DNA from: Struthidea cinerea
Taxonomy: Eukaryota; Chordata; Aves; Passeriformes; Corcoracidae
Assembly (NCBI GenBank): GCA_013397865.1
Contig: VZTI01003255.1
Coordinates: 434,001-498,000 of the forward strand
DNA length: 64,000 bases
Direction: 5' to 3'
In this document: in pieces, positions 24,573 through 36,545 of the stretch
How the letters are laid out: the number at the start of each line of letters is the position of its first letter
Position numbering within the stretch: the stretch's first letter is position 1
Notes under the pieces: generated by a model
What the model saw: only the letters and a program-made list of their open reading frames with translations
Databases searched by the model: none
What the model was told of the DNA's origin: nothing
Program-made: the position numbers and the translations under genes

Positions 24573-25521
24573 CGAGTTAAATAAGGCAGGAAACTTCTAG
24601 GGACCCAAAATCCACAGCATTGGAGCAGACTACATAAAAAAACCTCATCAAATTGTTTTTGTCATTGTTTAAATGGGTCTAGGATTTTCTATGACATGCA
24701 GAGAGAAGGGTATTTTCAGATTGTGTAAAGCTGATTCTGGCATGTTTTAAGGAGATTGTGGTGATGTGGAAGTCTCCTTCTGTGAAGTTTCCCAAAGGTG
24801 GGTAAGGGAGGGATCAAGAGGACTGAGAAGGAACAAGCAGAGGAAAAAAGGGTGATAAAGCGGCCAGTCAAGGATGAACAGGCTGCCTGTCAGTAAGCTT
24901 TTCTGTCTAAACTATGCATTTATCATATTCCCATTAAATCATGTTTCTAACTATTTTCTCTGATTCTACGCTGCATTCCAAGTGAGTAAATGTGAATGAT
25001 AGCAAACATCTAACTGAATGGGGAAAAAAATAAGTGGCCTGACTACAAGCAACGGAAGTGGAAATACAAAGCTCAGCAGCTAATAGATCCAAGTACTAGC
25101 AACTAGGGGAGACGAGGGATCTATGAGTTACCCACTGGATAAATCGGTGTCTCAGATCAGCTGCTGGAGTGATCTAAACTATGTAAGTTTGTGTGAAACA
25201 ATATGATGTCTGACTACCAGCAATTAGAGTGGGACTGCAATCTCCAGGGTCTCCTAGGTCCCAGAGGAGGCCAGGAGACATGGGAATCAGTATACCTGAA
25301 GTCTTCAAGAGCATCTACTGAAGTAATACATAGCAGCTGTCTATATATTTCACTAATTACTTCAATGCTAATCCATCAGAGTGGAGTACAGGGATCAGGC
25401 CTTCCATAGTGCTCATGTTTGCACGAGTGCTGTGTGTATTTATTTATGTGTGTGCTGAAGGTAATGTTCAGGCTGTGTTATGCTGCATGGCTTCCGTGTG
25501 CATGTGTTGGATGTGGGTATG
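24573..25521. other. Unique or unclassified repeat DNA
   Basis: No gene recognised. A diverged internal duplication at about 25038 and 25209 is listed separately. GT-rich DNA occupies about 25425-25520, just before an ERVK-type LTR. Confidence 0.5.
25038..25300. repeat. Diverged duplication, about 171-bp offset, unclassified
   Basis: CCTGACTACAAGCAACGGAAG at 25038 and TCTGACTACCAGCAATTAGAG at 25209 align with few differences, and weaker matches follow (GGAGACGAGGGATCT and GGAGACATGGGAATC). This could be an old tandem duplication or two copies of an unclassified dispersed repeat. I do not recognise the family. Confidence 0.4.
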
Positions 25522-26077
25522 TGTCTCTTTGTCTCTGCCTGGTGTGGCTGGCTCGGGGGTGAGACCCCGAGCGAGCACAGCAAAATAAGCAGAATTTAGA
25601 CCACACTTTAAAAGCCGGCTATGCTACCTGTGATTTTCCCTTATTTCTCTGGCGGCTGGATCCCTCTAGGGTGAGACAGCACATCCACGGTGATTTGGGT
25701 TGGACCCCCCGGGACCCCAGGAACAAAGGAAGGCGAGAACGGAGATGCTGGAGGAAGCTGGAGATGTTTATTCGCTCGTCCCCCGCAGCAGTCTGGCTGG
25801 GAGCTGCTTGCTTCTCCCGGGTCTCAGGGACTGGGGGCGGGGCTTACAGCAACAGCCAATGGGGAGGGAGAGAACCCGGGGCCAGCCCAGCAGCCCTGGC
25901 ACCGCAGGGGGGAAGGGAGAAACCAATACACATTTGTATAGAGATACCATAAACTGAGGGGAACTGGGGTGAACCAATACATATTTGTATAGAGATATCA
26001 TAAACCGAGGGGGTTTTCCAGGCGCAGGTCTGTCCCCCCAAACCCTGGGCTGGCAGGTTTGCCAGGACACCCCAACA
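25522..26077 (-). mobile_element. ERVK-type solo LTR, copy 1, with perfect 6-bp target duplication
   Basis: The 556-bp element is bounded by TGTCTCTTTGTCTCTGCCTG and CAGGACACCCCAACA on the plus strand (TG...CA on either strand). It is flanked on both sides by GGTATG (25516-25521 and 26078-26083). A 6-bp duplication is typical of class II (ERVK, alpha- and betaretrovirus-like) elements. The sense is minus: the polyadenylation signal AATAAA appears as TTTATT at 25767-25772, and a CCAAT-type ATTGG lies in the presumed U3 at about 25856-25861. Two 51-bp-spaced U3 units are at 25921-25971 and 25972-26012. There is no internal retroviral region, so it is solo. Overlapping frames of 60-106 codons are not genes. 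A related copy is at 35988. Confidence 0.95.
25921..26012. repeat. LTR U3 tandem repeat, 51-bp period (copy 1)
   Basis: Two units starting AACCAATACA begin at 25921 and 25972. They differ at a few sites (GATACC and GATATC, AAACTGA and AAACCGA). Such U3 repeats often act as enhancer direct repeats in retroviral LTRs, which is inferred here. The same pair is in the other LTR. Confidence 0.9.
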
Positions 26078-26682
26078 GGTATGTACACGCTTTTGGAGGA
26101 TGCATATCAGCTTCGCTACTAGCTGAACACAGAGCTACTAGTGACGGAACTGCTGCAGCCTCACATCTGTCAGGCGGTATGATTCAGCGACTTGCGACAG
26201 TACTAGGGTTTGGCTGACCAGCTATGCGTCCCCTCCATCTGCCTCCTTGCCTTCCCTGAAGGATGATATGAAACTTGCTTTTCCAATTATTTGGGCACCC
26301 TCTGAATGTTCATGAGGGTTCAAAGTTATAAGAGGAGCCTCACAATGACATCAGGCAGCTCTACCAGCCCACTCCAGGACATGCAGTCTGATCCCAGGGA
26401 TTCGTATACATGCAACTGTAATCCCTGACACCTTCCTCACCACTGCAAGTACTATGTCTTCCTCAAACTCTGCCACTACATGCAGAGACTTGGGAGGCCT
26501 GAAAGGAAACCTTGTTGGTAAAGACCAAGACAAAGAAGGCAGTAGATGGGCTTCTCTTTGGCACTATACCACCAAAACCATTCAGGAGCAGGCCCACATT
26601 TGGTTTGATCTTTCTCCCAGTGCACTGCACATATAAGGGCTTCTCGCCGTACTTCACACCACAGTTTTAACTTCAACTATGC

Positions 26683-26705
26683 TTTTTTTTTTTTTTTNTT
26701 TTTTT
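26683..26705. repeat. Poly-T run with one undetermined base
   Basis: T15, then N at 26698, then a T7 run ending in AATTC. The N marks an unresolved homopolymer length in the assembly and not a large gap. Confidence 0.95.
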
Positions 26706-29700
26706 AATTCTACCAACAGGTATTCCATTTCTAATGCTAGCAAATGTTCAGAGGGCAATAAAAATTGTCAAACCGAATTATTTTCTTACATGCAAAGAAA
26801 TAGGGGAGGACTCTTCATGATGTCATAGAGTTAACTTAGCCAGTGATGAAACAGAGAGTCAAGTGATACTATGGTTCAAGAGGAGAACTGGACCAGTATT
26901 TGGGAGACAGGTATTTTAAACATTACTAAACACTCTAATCTCTGTAGACTCAGAAAATCCTGTGTGCTGAGAACAGTCAGAGAGAAGCTGTCATGTATGT
27001 TTGATCTCTTCTTATTTCTCCCCAAGTTCTACTTAAGACTACCATTGGGGTGCTGAACTGGACAGATCCTGGATCTGAACTGGTGTGTACTTTCTTATGT
27101 TACAGCTCTATAAAATTCATCCCTAAAATTATCTTCAACCGTTGTGCCTACCAGCAGTGAGCAACTCCTAGTATCCTCAGAGCTCTAACCCAGCGATATT
27201 TCCCCATTCAGTAATTAATTTTCACAGTTCTGATTTGTGAACAGAATTACACTCATCCTCTTTTAATCATCCTGACTGTATAGGACAGAAAGGAAAAGAT
27301 GACTGAAGGAAAAAAATATGCAATCTGATTTTGAATATGTGCAAAAATCAGATGTTTTGAGTAAAAATATGCAGATTTTGGATAATGTTTTCAGATTTTC
27401 AGATTCAGAAGGTTGCATTTCTAAGAATAAAGATGTGTCAAAAATATACTAAACCTATAATGAGTGTTTATAGAAAAATCTGAGTACTTAAGATTATGCA
27501 TCAAATTACTATTTTTCCTTTTAAAAGGCCTATATTTCTCTCTATATATGTGCTTTCTTTGGTATTGTCTTCTACTTAACTTCCTGAAATATTTGTTATA
27601 TAGTTGGTTAATGAAGATGATCTCATTAAACAAATGCTTCTTTATAAAGGGAAAGCCTTTCAATGTTAAGGAGTTTCTGAATAAAAATGCTAAATAATTC
27701 ATGAACTATTCAAACTAATGTTTCCAAATATATTAGTAATAAACTGTGACGTAATGCAGTCTCAGATATCTGATTAAGGCAATCTAGAATTCTTTGCAGT
27801 GATCTCAGTTTACCATTGGATTGCAAGAGCTTTTGAACACTGACTCCTTGAATCTGTTACTTACCAATTCTAATTTATCTTTGACTATTAAAATAGAAGA
27901 ACTGAAGTAAGAGAAGTATGTGTCTCTTATCAGTTTAGAATGACATAAGCACCTCTCTTTACATGGGAGGTTAAGCTGTTGAATTCTAAAGGATTTGTAG
28001 GTGAAACTTCTTTAAGCAGTAGATAAAGAAAATTAAAGTAATCTATGTGTAAACGAGAAAAATATTCTGAGAACATATGGAGATAAAATTGATCCAATAT
28101 ATAGCCTGTACTGAAATGAGATCATGGGAAGCACTTACGTCTTACTATTTTTCCCTATAGCTGTCCTCAGTTCAGGAAACAATTCTTTGTTTCTTGCAGT
28201 TTCTTTCTCTTATAGTGAAGAGCCACACCTTCCAGTCTTTCAGAAAGCTCTGTGTCCACTTCTAGGGCTTCAACATGAGCAAAAAAAGCAAATGCATTCA
28301 AAATTGTAACACTTTCATTTGTCTAGGAACAGAAAAGGTGTCTTGGGAAATACAACTGAAAACACCATTTCACAGTTCTAATGTGAATTTGTGTGCTACT
28401 TTGCATGCATTCTCACACAGTTTTGGGATTCACAGCAAGATTGTGCTCTGCTTATTTGCAAACAGAATATTTAAAATAGATTGACAGTCATGCTTTGTAG
28501 GTACCAATGTAAATGTTTGTAATAGAAAAAGCCCAAGTACATGCCTAAACTTTTTCTCACAACAGCAAAGATCAGAGCATGCTGATGTATGCATTTAAAA
28601 TATTCTTTCATTGTGCCAGTTGCTGATGCTGACTGATTCATTGCAGAGAGAGAAAAAAAGAAAAGAAACAGCACACTATCCCAAATTCACAGACCTTGGA
28701 CATATCATGTCTTAGCAGTTGTAGTAGTAAATTTGCAGCAAATGGCACAAATGCTGTCTTACAAGGAATCTATGGGTGTTTATTATACCTTGAATGAGAA
28801 CTAAATGCCACTTGCTGTAATCTAATATACCTCAGAAAAAAATAGCTCTTAGGAAGTATCTCCATGAGTCAGAGATAAAAGTTATCATTAGATGCAGGCT
28901 GTATCAACCTTCAGTTAAAAGAATGGGCTTTCCCAGAAGCAGAGATTACTTTCCCTTCACCCTTTTTCAAAAATCCTTATCATAGTTCGGTATATATCCA
29001 AATAACCAGGGAATCTTTTCCATAGAGTTGAGGATCTGTTAAAGAAATAGCAAGCTGCAAAATTTCACAGATTTAAGTCTGACAAAGTGTATTTAAATTC
29101 TGTGTTTTTCTATGTGAGAACAAAAACCAAAAAAATCCCAGCAACAAGAAGACATTTCTATCTCAATAACAGCTTTCAAGTGATCAAAACCTGTGTCTTT
29201 ATGTTCACATGATTTTGAAACAGAAGCAGAGATTGAGTTCCATTATTCACTACAGAAAAAAAAAAAAGAAAAAAGGAATGTTGTCTGTACTGGATCAGTC
29301 TTGCATTGAACACTGTGCTATAGAATTTAATTTATCTTAGATCAATAGTTTCATTTGAACTTTCTCAAAGGCTGTGGCTCTTTTCTCTGTGTTTTTGTGT
29401 GAACCTATTTCTAAATTAATTATGTGGGACATTTGGCCACAATCCTAAAATAAGGTCTCTTAGAATCAACACTGGGATCTGGGTGTAGTCTCATTGCTGT
29501 TACCTCTCTTGTTCTACAAGCAATCTAATATGATTCTGATTTAGATTTATCTTATAGGAAACTTACTAAATAAGGGTATGGTAAATGTACAAGAAAAGCC
29601 TGCTGTGACAGTTCTAGCTTATTTGGTTAGCATCTATGAATAAATAAACAGCTGAGCTGGTGCCACCTTTTATAGCTATTCTTTTTCTCGGCTGGATGTT

Positions 29701-29839
29701 AAAAGATTATCTCTTCTCTCAGAGCTTTTCCTTTTTATGTGCTCTAGACCTGAATTAACAAGTCATTATTTCATGGGGTTTTTTTTAGGCTGATGTTACA
29801 ATACAGCAATTGCGTAGGCCAGCATGCACATTTCAAGGC

Positions 29840-30130
29840 TTTTATTTGGGGTGTTTTCAGAGAGAAACAGCCTCAACTGTGATGTGACATCAGTGTAATA
29901 TTATTATAAATAAAAGCGCAGAGCCGTTACTGATAAATGAAACAATGTGGGTGATGCAGACTTTAAAAGAGACGTAAAGTGGCCATTGTTTATTGTTCCA
30001 TTGGGATGCCCTGCAATCTGAGTTTAACAGCTGAGCTTTCAGTAGACACTGATCAGTAAGACTTCTGCTTAGCTTCCGCATTTATCAGTGATACATGAAC
30101 TTCATCTAAACAGTTGTAATTTGTCAGGAA
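29840..30130. other. Possible conserved noncoding element (unproven)
   Basis: A cluster of factor-site-like words sits here: GGCCATTGTTTATTGTTCC near 29981-29999 with two SOX-type ATTGTT sites and a FOX-type TGTTTA, and several TAAA-rich homeodomain-like sites. Repeats are absent and a few CpGs are retained. A 63-codon minus-strand frame overlaps and is not recognised. The suggestion rests on composition only. Confidence 0.22.
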
Positions 30131-30540
30131 TTCTTGTACAAAACTAAAATTGGAACAAAATAAGCAAGAGAGAGCATGAGAATATTGTACCTTAAGGGCA
30201 ATGCATATGTTAATTAACTTTAACTGTGTTTCTAAATCTAATTATTTGTATTAAGGTGTCCTGTCATCAGTAAACTAAAAATAGCAATTATCACTAAAGA
30301 CATTTCATGATTATAAATGCTGAGTCAGGGAATCTCCCTTAAGGCTAAAAGTGAACAAATTGTGCAGAATGAAACCAGACTCAATGTAATCCTTGACTTC
30401 CAGCTGGGATTGCAAGTAGGCCTAAGTAAAACAGAACCTGCAAACTTCAGCAGGACTCAAGATTCAGCAGGATTTTATCCCATTATGATTTTAGGTCAAA
30501 AAAAGCAGCAGGAAGTTTATCAAGAAACTAGAAAAGTGTG

Positions 30541-30657
30541 CGAGTTGATTGGTTGGTTGGTTGGGTTCTTTCATTTGTTTTGGTTTTTTTGGGTTTTTTT
30601 GGTTGGTTGGTCTGGGGTTTTGTTTGTTTTTTGGGTGTTTTTTTTTGTCGGAGTGGG
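30541..30657. repeat. GGTT/GGTTT-rich microsatellite
   Basis: The plus strand is almost only G and T: GATTGGTTGGTTGGTTGGG, then GGTTTTTTTGGG repeats, another GGTTGGTTGG, and TTTGTTTGTTTTTTGGG. The 122-codon frame crossing it, rich in W, F, V and L, is a product of this composition. Confidence 0.9.
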
Positions 30658-33600
30658 GGAAATACTGTCTGGGAGAAGGATATGAAGAGCAGCTTTAGGA
30701 CAATAACTTCTCAACCATTGTTACTATTACTCCTCTGGTACTGAAAGGCCTATGCGTTTTGGATATAAAAGGAGGAAGCTGTAAACTTTCTTCAGGAATG
30801 ATAACAAGCTGAGGAATGATGAAAATTCAGAAGGGAAGATGGCAGTAGGCCAATTAGCTAAATTATGATTATTTAATTCAATATCCCTAAGTTTTCTAAT
30901 AATCCCCTCTTCCAGGTTTTCACATTAACTAGTTCCACTGTGAAAGAAATACATTCACTGAAAGAAACTTTAAACATTGATACTTGTATTGATTTAATAC
31001 TTCTTAAAAGTAGTCAATAATGATATCTGTGGCTGGACTGGGGTGGAACAGCTGTTTTGATTGTAGCTCTGTAGTTCTATTTGGGGTTTTTTGAATGGTT
31101 GTTACCCAGGGTTGATTAAAACAGCACTATTACAAACAAGGTAAAAGAGCACAGGTATTTCTGGATTTTCTGGACCCATTTACAGCTACGAGAGCCTAGG
31201 GATGAGTCCTACAACTCAAAACACTGTGGGCTAGGCAGATAAAAGAGAAAGAAGGAAATATCCTCACTTTTTAGTAATGTTTTGGGTTTGGCTGGTGCGA
31301 ACTACTGTGTAAACCTGTTTGCAGTAGTGCATGAAATCACTTTTCACTGAGTATGAACATACATGATACTTGCTGAAGCAGTTTTGGAAAGCACCTTAAT
31401 TCTCATTAATTCTCTTTGGGTGACAACTATCTTTTTTAGAATTGTGATTGCTTTTATTATTTTGAAACTGTACCTAAATGTACATTCATGTGAAATAAAG
31501 AATTTATATTTTTTTTACATAAAAACATTTTTTTGCTTTTACAATAGAGATCTATTAATTTTAGGAAGTACAATAAGTAATAACAAGTACAAAAAGTACA
31601 AAACTAACATTTACGCAATAACAAAAATAATGGTTTGGGGAAACAAAATAACATTAATAATAGACTTGGAACAGAGAAAGTATGTTTTGCTAATTATGGA
31701 AAACTTCGAGTTTTCATAATTTTCCTTTTATACTCAAGAACAAAAGACCAAAAGAAGATTCTCAACATTGCCAGAGAACTAGAAGACTAGAAATACCACA
31801 TTCTCTTTTGACGTCCTGCTTATCATTGGAAGAAAATATGCACCAAGAATCAAGTTGAGTAAGAGATGTCATACAGACAGTCCTGATTATCAGTTTAGCC
31901 TGAGTAGATATTATTTATTTTATTTATTTTTACTTATGATTTTGGTTTATTAAAAGGACTTATTTGACTACTGTCACTAACACTACATCCTAAAATGTAT
32001 GTTGAATAATGCTAGGGTTGTTATGGGTCCTCTTAATTTCTAGGTATGAAAAGAAGGCCCAGCGATTTCTTTTTAAACTGTCAAGAATGCACCAGGGCTT
32101 CTCAAAAACGTCATCACCCTGCTGCCTACATACCCTGGAGACTATTTAACACTGCAGGGAGGAGAAAGTAACAGAATATTGTATTAATTGTTCTTGCTGT
32201 TATTCAGCCATGAGGAAGTCTGAAACACCTGAAAAGATATGACTGGTCCCAGCTGGATAATACTGTAGTTTTACTAGTAAGAGCTAAGGCAAGGAGCCAA
32301 AAAAGACATGCGATTTCTCAAATCAGAAGCATCTAAAATTGAAATTAGAGAGGAGACAAAAAGCAGGCTAGGAGCCAGAAACTCAAACAGAACTGCTAAC
32401 AGGTCTGGTACAATCACATTCTATCTGTTATATATTATATAGACTTTATTTAATCTCAACAGTCTTTCAATGGTAAAACAATCCTGTTGAAAAATAATTA
32501 AAGTGAAATATCATAAAACCTTGCTTCATTTAAACCTTCTTTTAAGGTTTTTTCAGTCTTGCATGAAGGCAAATATGCATTTATTTACCTCTCAAACTGC
32601 AGGAGCTGGTTTGCAATAAGAGAGACTTGAATGAGAAGAAGTGATTGATGAAGGAAAAAGGTCAGTTTCTTTATAAGTATCAACAGAGAGAAGCAAGTAC
32701 AAAGAAAATTAAGCTTATGTCACATAGCAAATGAAACTTCAAAGTGAACATTTTAATATAAGGCTAGCAAAAAAAAAAAAGAGGGTATATTAATGTTTAT
32801 TTAACTTTATCTTCTGTGTTATTATTTTTAAGGCACAGCAGTACTTCAGAATTGTGTTTGAGGTACTGGCCTACAACATTTGACCACACTTACAGTACAA
32901 GGGTAAAATCAATTTTCTGCACTCCCATTTATCTCGGTACTGATTTTAGCTGGCTCTCTAACAGAATGACTCTACTGGAGAGGTTATTTTACTTCAGAGT
33001 GGCATTTCAGAAGCCTTAAATGGTCTGAAGAGATGGCATGTGACCTTTAGGAATATTTTTAACTCTGCTTTCCTCTGAAAAAGAATTATTTAACCCTGTG
33101 TGGTTGTATGAACATAAGTCCCTCACTGTTCTCTTTGTGCATCTCAAAATATATGTGGCATTGACTTGTTTCAGCATAGTCGACTGTTGACCATACTGAA
33201 TTTTTTAACAGAAGCTGAGGATAAAAACTAGATTGAAGGTACTTATCTGCTGCTTTTTGAGGGGAACATTTTGAGAAGATTATCTTGTTTCATTTATAAT
33301 TTTGCAAGTCATATCTCTGGATTGTCAAACTTTATGGTATTTTTATCACTGTTTCAAATATAGGGCTGGTGTTTGTCCAAATGAAATTAAAACAGGGGTC
33401 TTGAATTGCAGATGTTGCTGATTAGTAACTGTAGTTTGGAACAAAAAGGTAGAAATTAGAAATTCTTGACTATACTATATCAATCAAAACAATCACCTGT
33501 CCTTTAGAATACTTACTCAGACAAATAAGTGGCTCAAAAAGAAATTCAGATCGTGACAAATGTCTTAAAGCACTTGATAACACTAGAGATCAATATCTAA

Positions 33601-35987
33601 TTAACCCGGAGCAATGCACTATTACAGAATTGGCTACATAGCAAAATATAATGGACAGCAAAACAAAAAGAAATATAAGCAAGTACTGGGTGCATATGAA
33701 TAATTGAGAGAAATATAAAGAAAGAATATATGTCATCATGCACAAAGTTTCTTAATAACTGGGTTAACAATCCAGCAGAGTTCTGACAAAAGGAAGAATA
33801 AAAGATTCAAAAACAATGTAGATCCTGACCACAGCCATGCGAGAATTGCTAAGATTTCCTTAAAGTACTCCCATTGCACAGATACAGAAGAAATGAATTT
33901 TGATACAGAAGAAATGAAAACTCTGTTACAAATAGGACAGCTAATGAAGTTAAAATCTTTGTCTTTTCCAGTAGTGTAACTACAGAACTAATAATTTTTG
34001 GTATAAATAGTTCCTGTTTGAATTCTCAGTTTTATCAGACTACAGCAAATTTCATAGATGCTCTGATGTGATAAAACACAAAGAAATTAAATGTATCATC
34101 ATTCGTAGTTTAGAGGCTTTGTGGTCTAGTCCTTACTTATATAATATTTAAATTGTAGCCTGGCTGAGCAATTCAGACTTCAGATTCTTAGAGAACTAAT
34201 ATAGGCCCTGAACTAGGACACTCAATTTTATCCATAGTAACTGCAAAAGAAAGACTGCTCCAAGGGCTAACTCGGGAGTTTAACTACTTCATTGTGAGGA
34301 GCTGTTCTCTGGGGTTTCCCCTAGGCACCTGGGCATAAGACAGGTTTTCTAAGAGAGGCAGCTGAGTTGCATCCCAGTAGCTATGCCTTACGAATATCTT
34401 TGCCATTGTGGTCCAAAGCCTGAATTTAACTAAGTCAAAGTGGCTTTGCAAGGTGATGATTTATTTTGAATTTTTCTTTTCTTACCCCACAGAACACAAC
34501 TGTTCATTTTCCTACGGGGAGAGAAATCTCTGGTCATAAATGTTGCTGAGTTAGTGACCCATACGCAGGAATTTTCCTTAACTGGTGTAGTAATTTCAGC
34601 CTTAGATCTCAAGTTCATAAGATAATTTCTGTAAGTAAAACCTCACTTAGGGAAAATATGTAGCACAGTACTGCCACATCAAAACTACTCCCATGCTAAT
34701 GTTTTTTCAGAATACAGTCAGGACCAACTATAATACCATTAGGCTTCATTTAATTTCCTCTCTTGTTAGAAATATGTCACAGAGCATCACACTGATATTC
34801 AGAATACTAAATGCAAATTTAAATACTTTCATGGATAGTTTTCTCATTTATTCTTGTGTCAACACTATCCTTTTATGCTACAAGCTCTCTTCTATCTAAT
34901 GAAAAAAAATTAAATTCTCAGCATATGCTTTTTCATATGTAGCAATTTCCATCATTTCCTTCCTCTTAGCCATCCAACCTTTTTCTTCTATTCTCAACAT
35001 AATCATCCTATGTGAAAGAAACACATTTTTTTCATTATTTCCTATACCTTAATTGTCTTCAGTCTTGATCTTATAATTTGTGCAATGCCTGCAATTCTTA
35101 CATTTAATATTAGATATTTCTTATATTTCTACAAATTTTTACTAAAATAGCTTTTGGTCTCTGATTTATTTGCCATTGGCACATTACGGCTTTACTTTTG
35201 GTTATCTAGACTGCAGTTCTCTATGTTGATCTACTGGGTTTTTTACTCCTGACAAGCTCTTTTGAGTTAAGCATATACTTGCTATAAATCTCTATTAGGC
35301 AAAAAAAAAAAATGCAAATGGTTATGAGACATCAGAATGTGTTAAACGATACATGATAAGGTACTTCTAAATTCCAGAAAAAAGTAGGAATGTGATCGTA
35401 TTATGAAGATCTGTATTCTATCCTACAAGTCCATGACATTTTGGGAAGTCATAGACATTTTTGCAATTACACATTTATATCTGTTTTAAAAGTGGCCCGT
35501 GAAGCTCAGCTTGGGTCAAGGAATATCTGACATTATACAGGGAAGCCTAAAAGAAATTCAGAAAGTTTTAATGAGACTGCCCACCTTAAAAATTAGATTT
35601 TAATTTACGAATCTTGCTGAATAGTAATTGCAACAGTTTAAAACAGATGTCCCACTGAGGCCTTGATGGGGCTATCTAAAAACAGGCTAGACAAAGGCTA
35701 GACAAAATTAAGAGAATAAAAGCAGTTGTATTTATTGAAGGGCCTTCAAGGTACATTAGGGCAGTCAAAGCCCCCAAGGGCTACACCTGAAATGGACAGC
35801 AGGGTCACGGGTTTTCATACTTTTATAAGTTTGGTCCATTTGCATATCAGGGGTTAATCCTCCAGTTACAACTTCAGGTAATGAAGTCACTTACCCCAAG
35901 TTAGCTCCCCCCTAACCCACTTCTGTTTACATTTCTCAGGGCCTGAGACAATAAGGTGTCCTTGAATTTCAGGCCTAGAGAGGAATT
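30658..35987. other. AT-rich unique DNA, no gene recognised
   Basis: No gene recognised. The 118-codon frame at 31363-31719 lies in very AT-rich DNA, has I-, N- and K-rich composition and matches nothing I know. Short duplications occur at 33881-33917 (GATACAGAAGAAATGA twice, 21 bases apart) and 35685-35706 (GGCTAGACAAA twice in tandem). Confidence 0.55.
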
Positions 35988-36545
35988 TGTCTCTTTGTCT
36001 CTGCCTGCCGCGGCTGGCTAGCTCGGGGGTGAGACCCCGAGCCAGCACAGCAAAACAGCAGACTTTAGACCACACTTTAAAAGCCGGCTAAGCTATCTGT
36101 GATTTTCCCTTATTTCTGGCTGCTGGATCTCTCTAGGGTGAGACAGCGATGTCCACAGAGGGTTTAGTTTGGACCCCCCGGGACCCCAGAAACAAAGGAA
36201 GGCGAGAACCGGAGACGCTGGAGGAGCTGGAGATGTTTATTCGCTCGTCCCCGGCAGCAGTCTGACTGGGAACAGCTCGTTTCTCCCGGTCCCGGGGACT
36301 GGGGGCGGGGCTTACAGCAACAGCCAATGGGGAGGGAGAGAACCCGGGGCCAGCCCAACACCCCTGGCACCACGGGGGGAAGGGAGAAACCAATACACAT
36401 TTGTATAGAGATATCATACACCGAGGGGAACTGGGGTGAACCAATACACATTTGTATAGAGATACCATAAACCGAGGGGGTTCTCCCAGGCGCAGGTCTG
36501 TCCCCCCAAACCCTGGGCTGGCAGGTTTGCCAGGACACTCCAACA
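35988..36545 (-). mobile_element. ERVK-type solo LTR, copy 2, with perfect 6-bp target duplication
   Basis: The 558-bp element belongs to the same family as 25522-26077. It starts TGTCTCTTTGTCTCTGCCTG, ends CAGGACACTCCAACA, has the sense polyadenylation signal as TTTATT at 36236-36241 and a pair of 51-bp-spaced U3 units at 36388 and 36439. By eye the two copies are roughly 90 percent identical, with small indels. The flanks are GGAATT at 35982-35987 and GGAATT at 36546-36551, a perfect 6-bp duplication that differs from the GGTATG of copy 1. This shows a separate insertion event. Frames of up to 136 codons inside it are not genes. Confidence 0.95.
36388..36480. repeat. LTR U3 tandem repeat, 51-bp period (copy 2)
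   Basis: Units start at 36388 and 36439 with AACCAATACACATTTG. Unit 1 has GATATC and unit 2 has GATACC, the reverse of the order in the LTR at 25522. This is described in the findings. Confidence 0.9.

Larger units (their letters stand above)
26078..30540. other. Unique DNA, no gene recognised
   Basis: The first 600 bases (to about 26690) have higher GC content and several 60-65-codon frames on both strands that I do not recognise. The rest is AT-rich. A single undetermined base N lies at 26698 inside a T run. The part at 29840-30130 is noted as a possible conserved noncoding element. Confidence 0.5.

Noticed and set aside
26351..26676. Higher-GC stretch with overlapping 60-66-codon frames, considered as an exon or LINE piece
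   Set aside because: No frame is open across the stretch and I could not match it to CR1, another LINE or a known protein.
30317..30685. 122-codon open frame
   Set aside because: Its second half is translated GGTT/GGTTT microsatellite, and the first half has no recognisable domain.
31363..31719. 118-codon open frame
   Set aside because: Very AT-rich, with I-, N- and K-rich composition expected by chance, and no family recognised.
25522..36545. One 11-kb provirus with LTRs at both ends
   Set aside because: Each LTR has its own complete 6-bp target duplication on both sides and the DNA between lacks gag, pol or env signatures.
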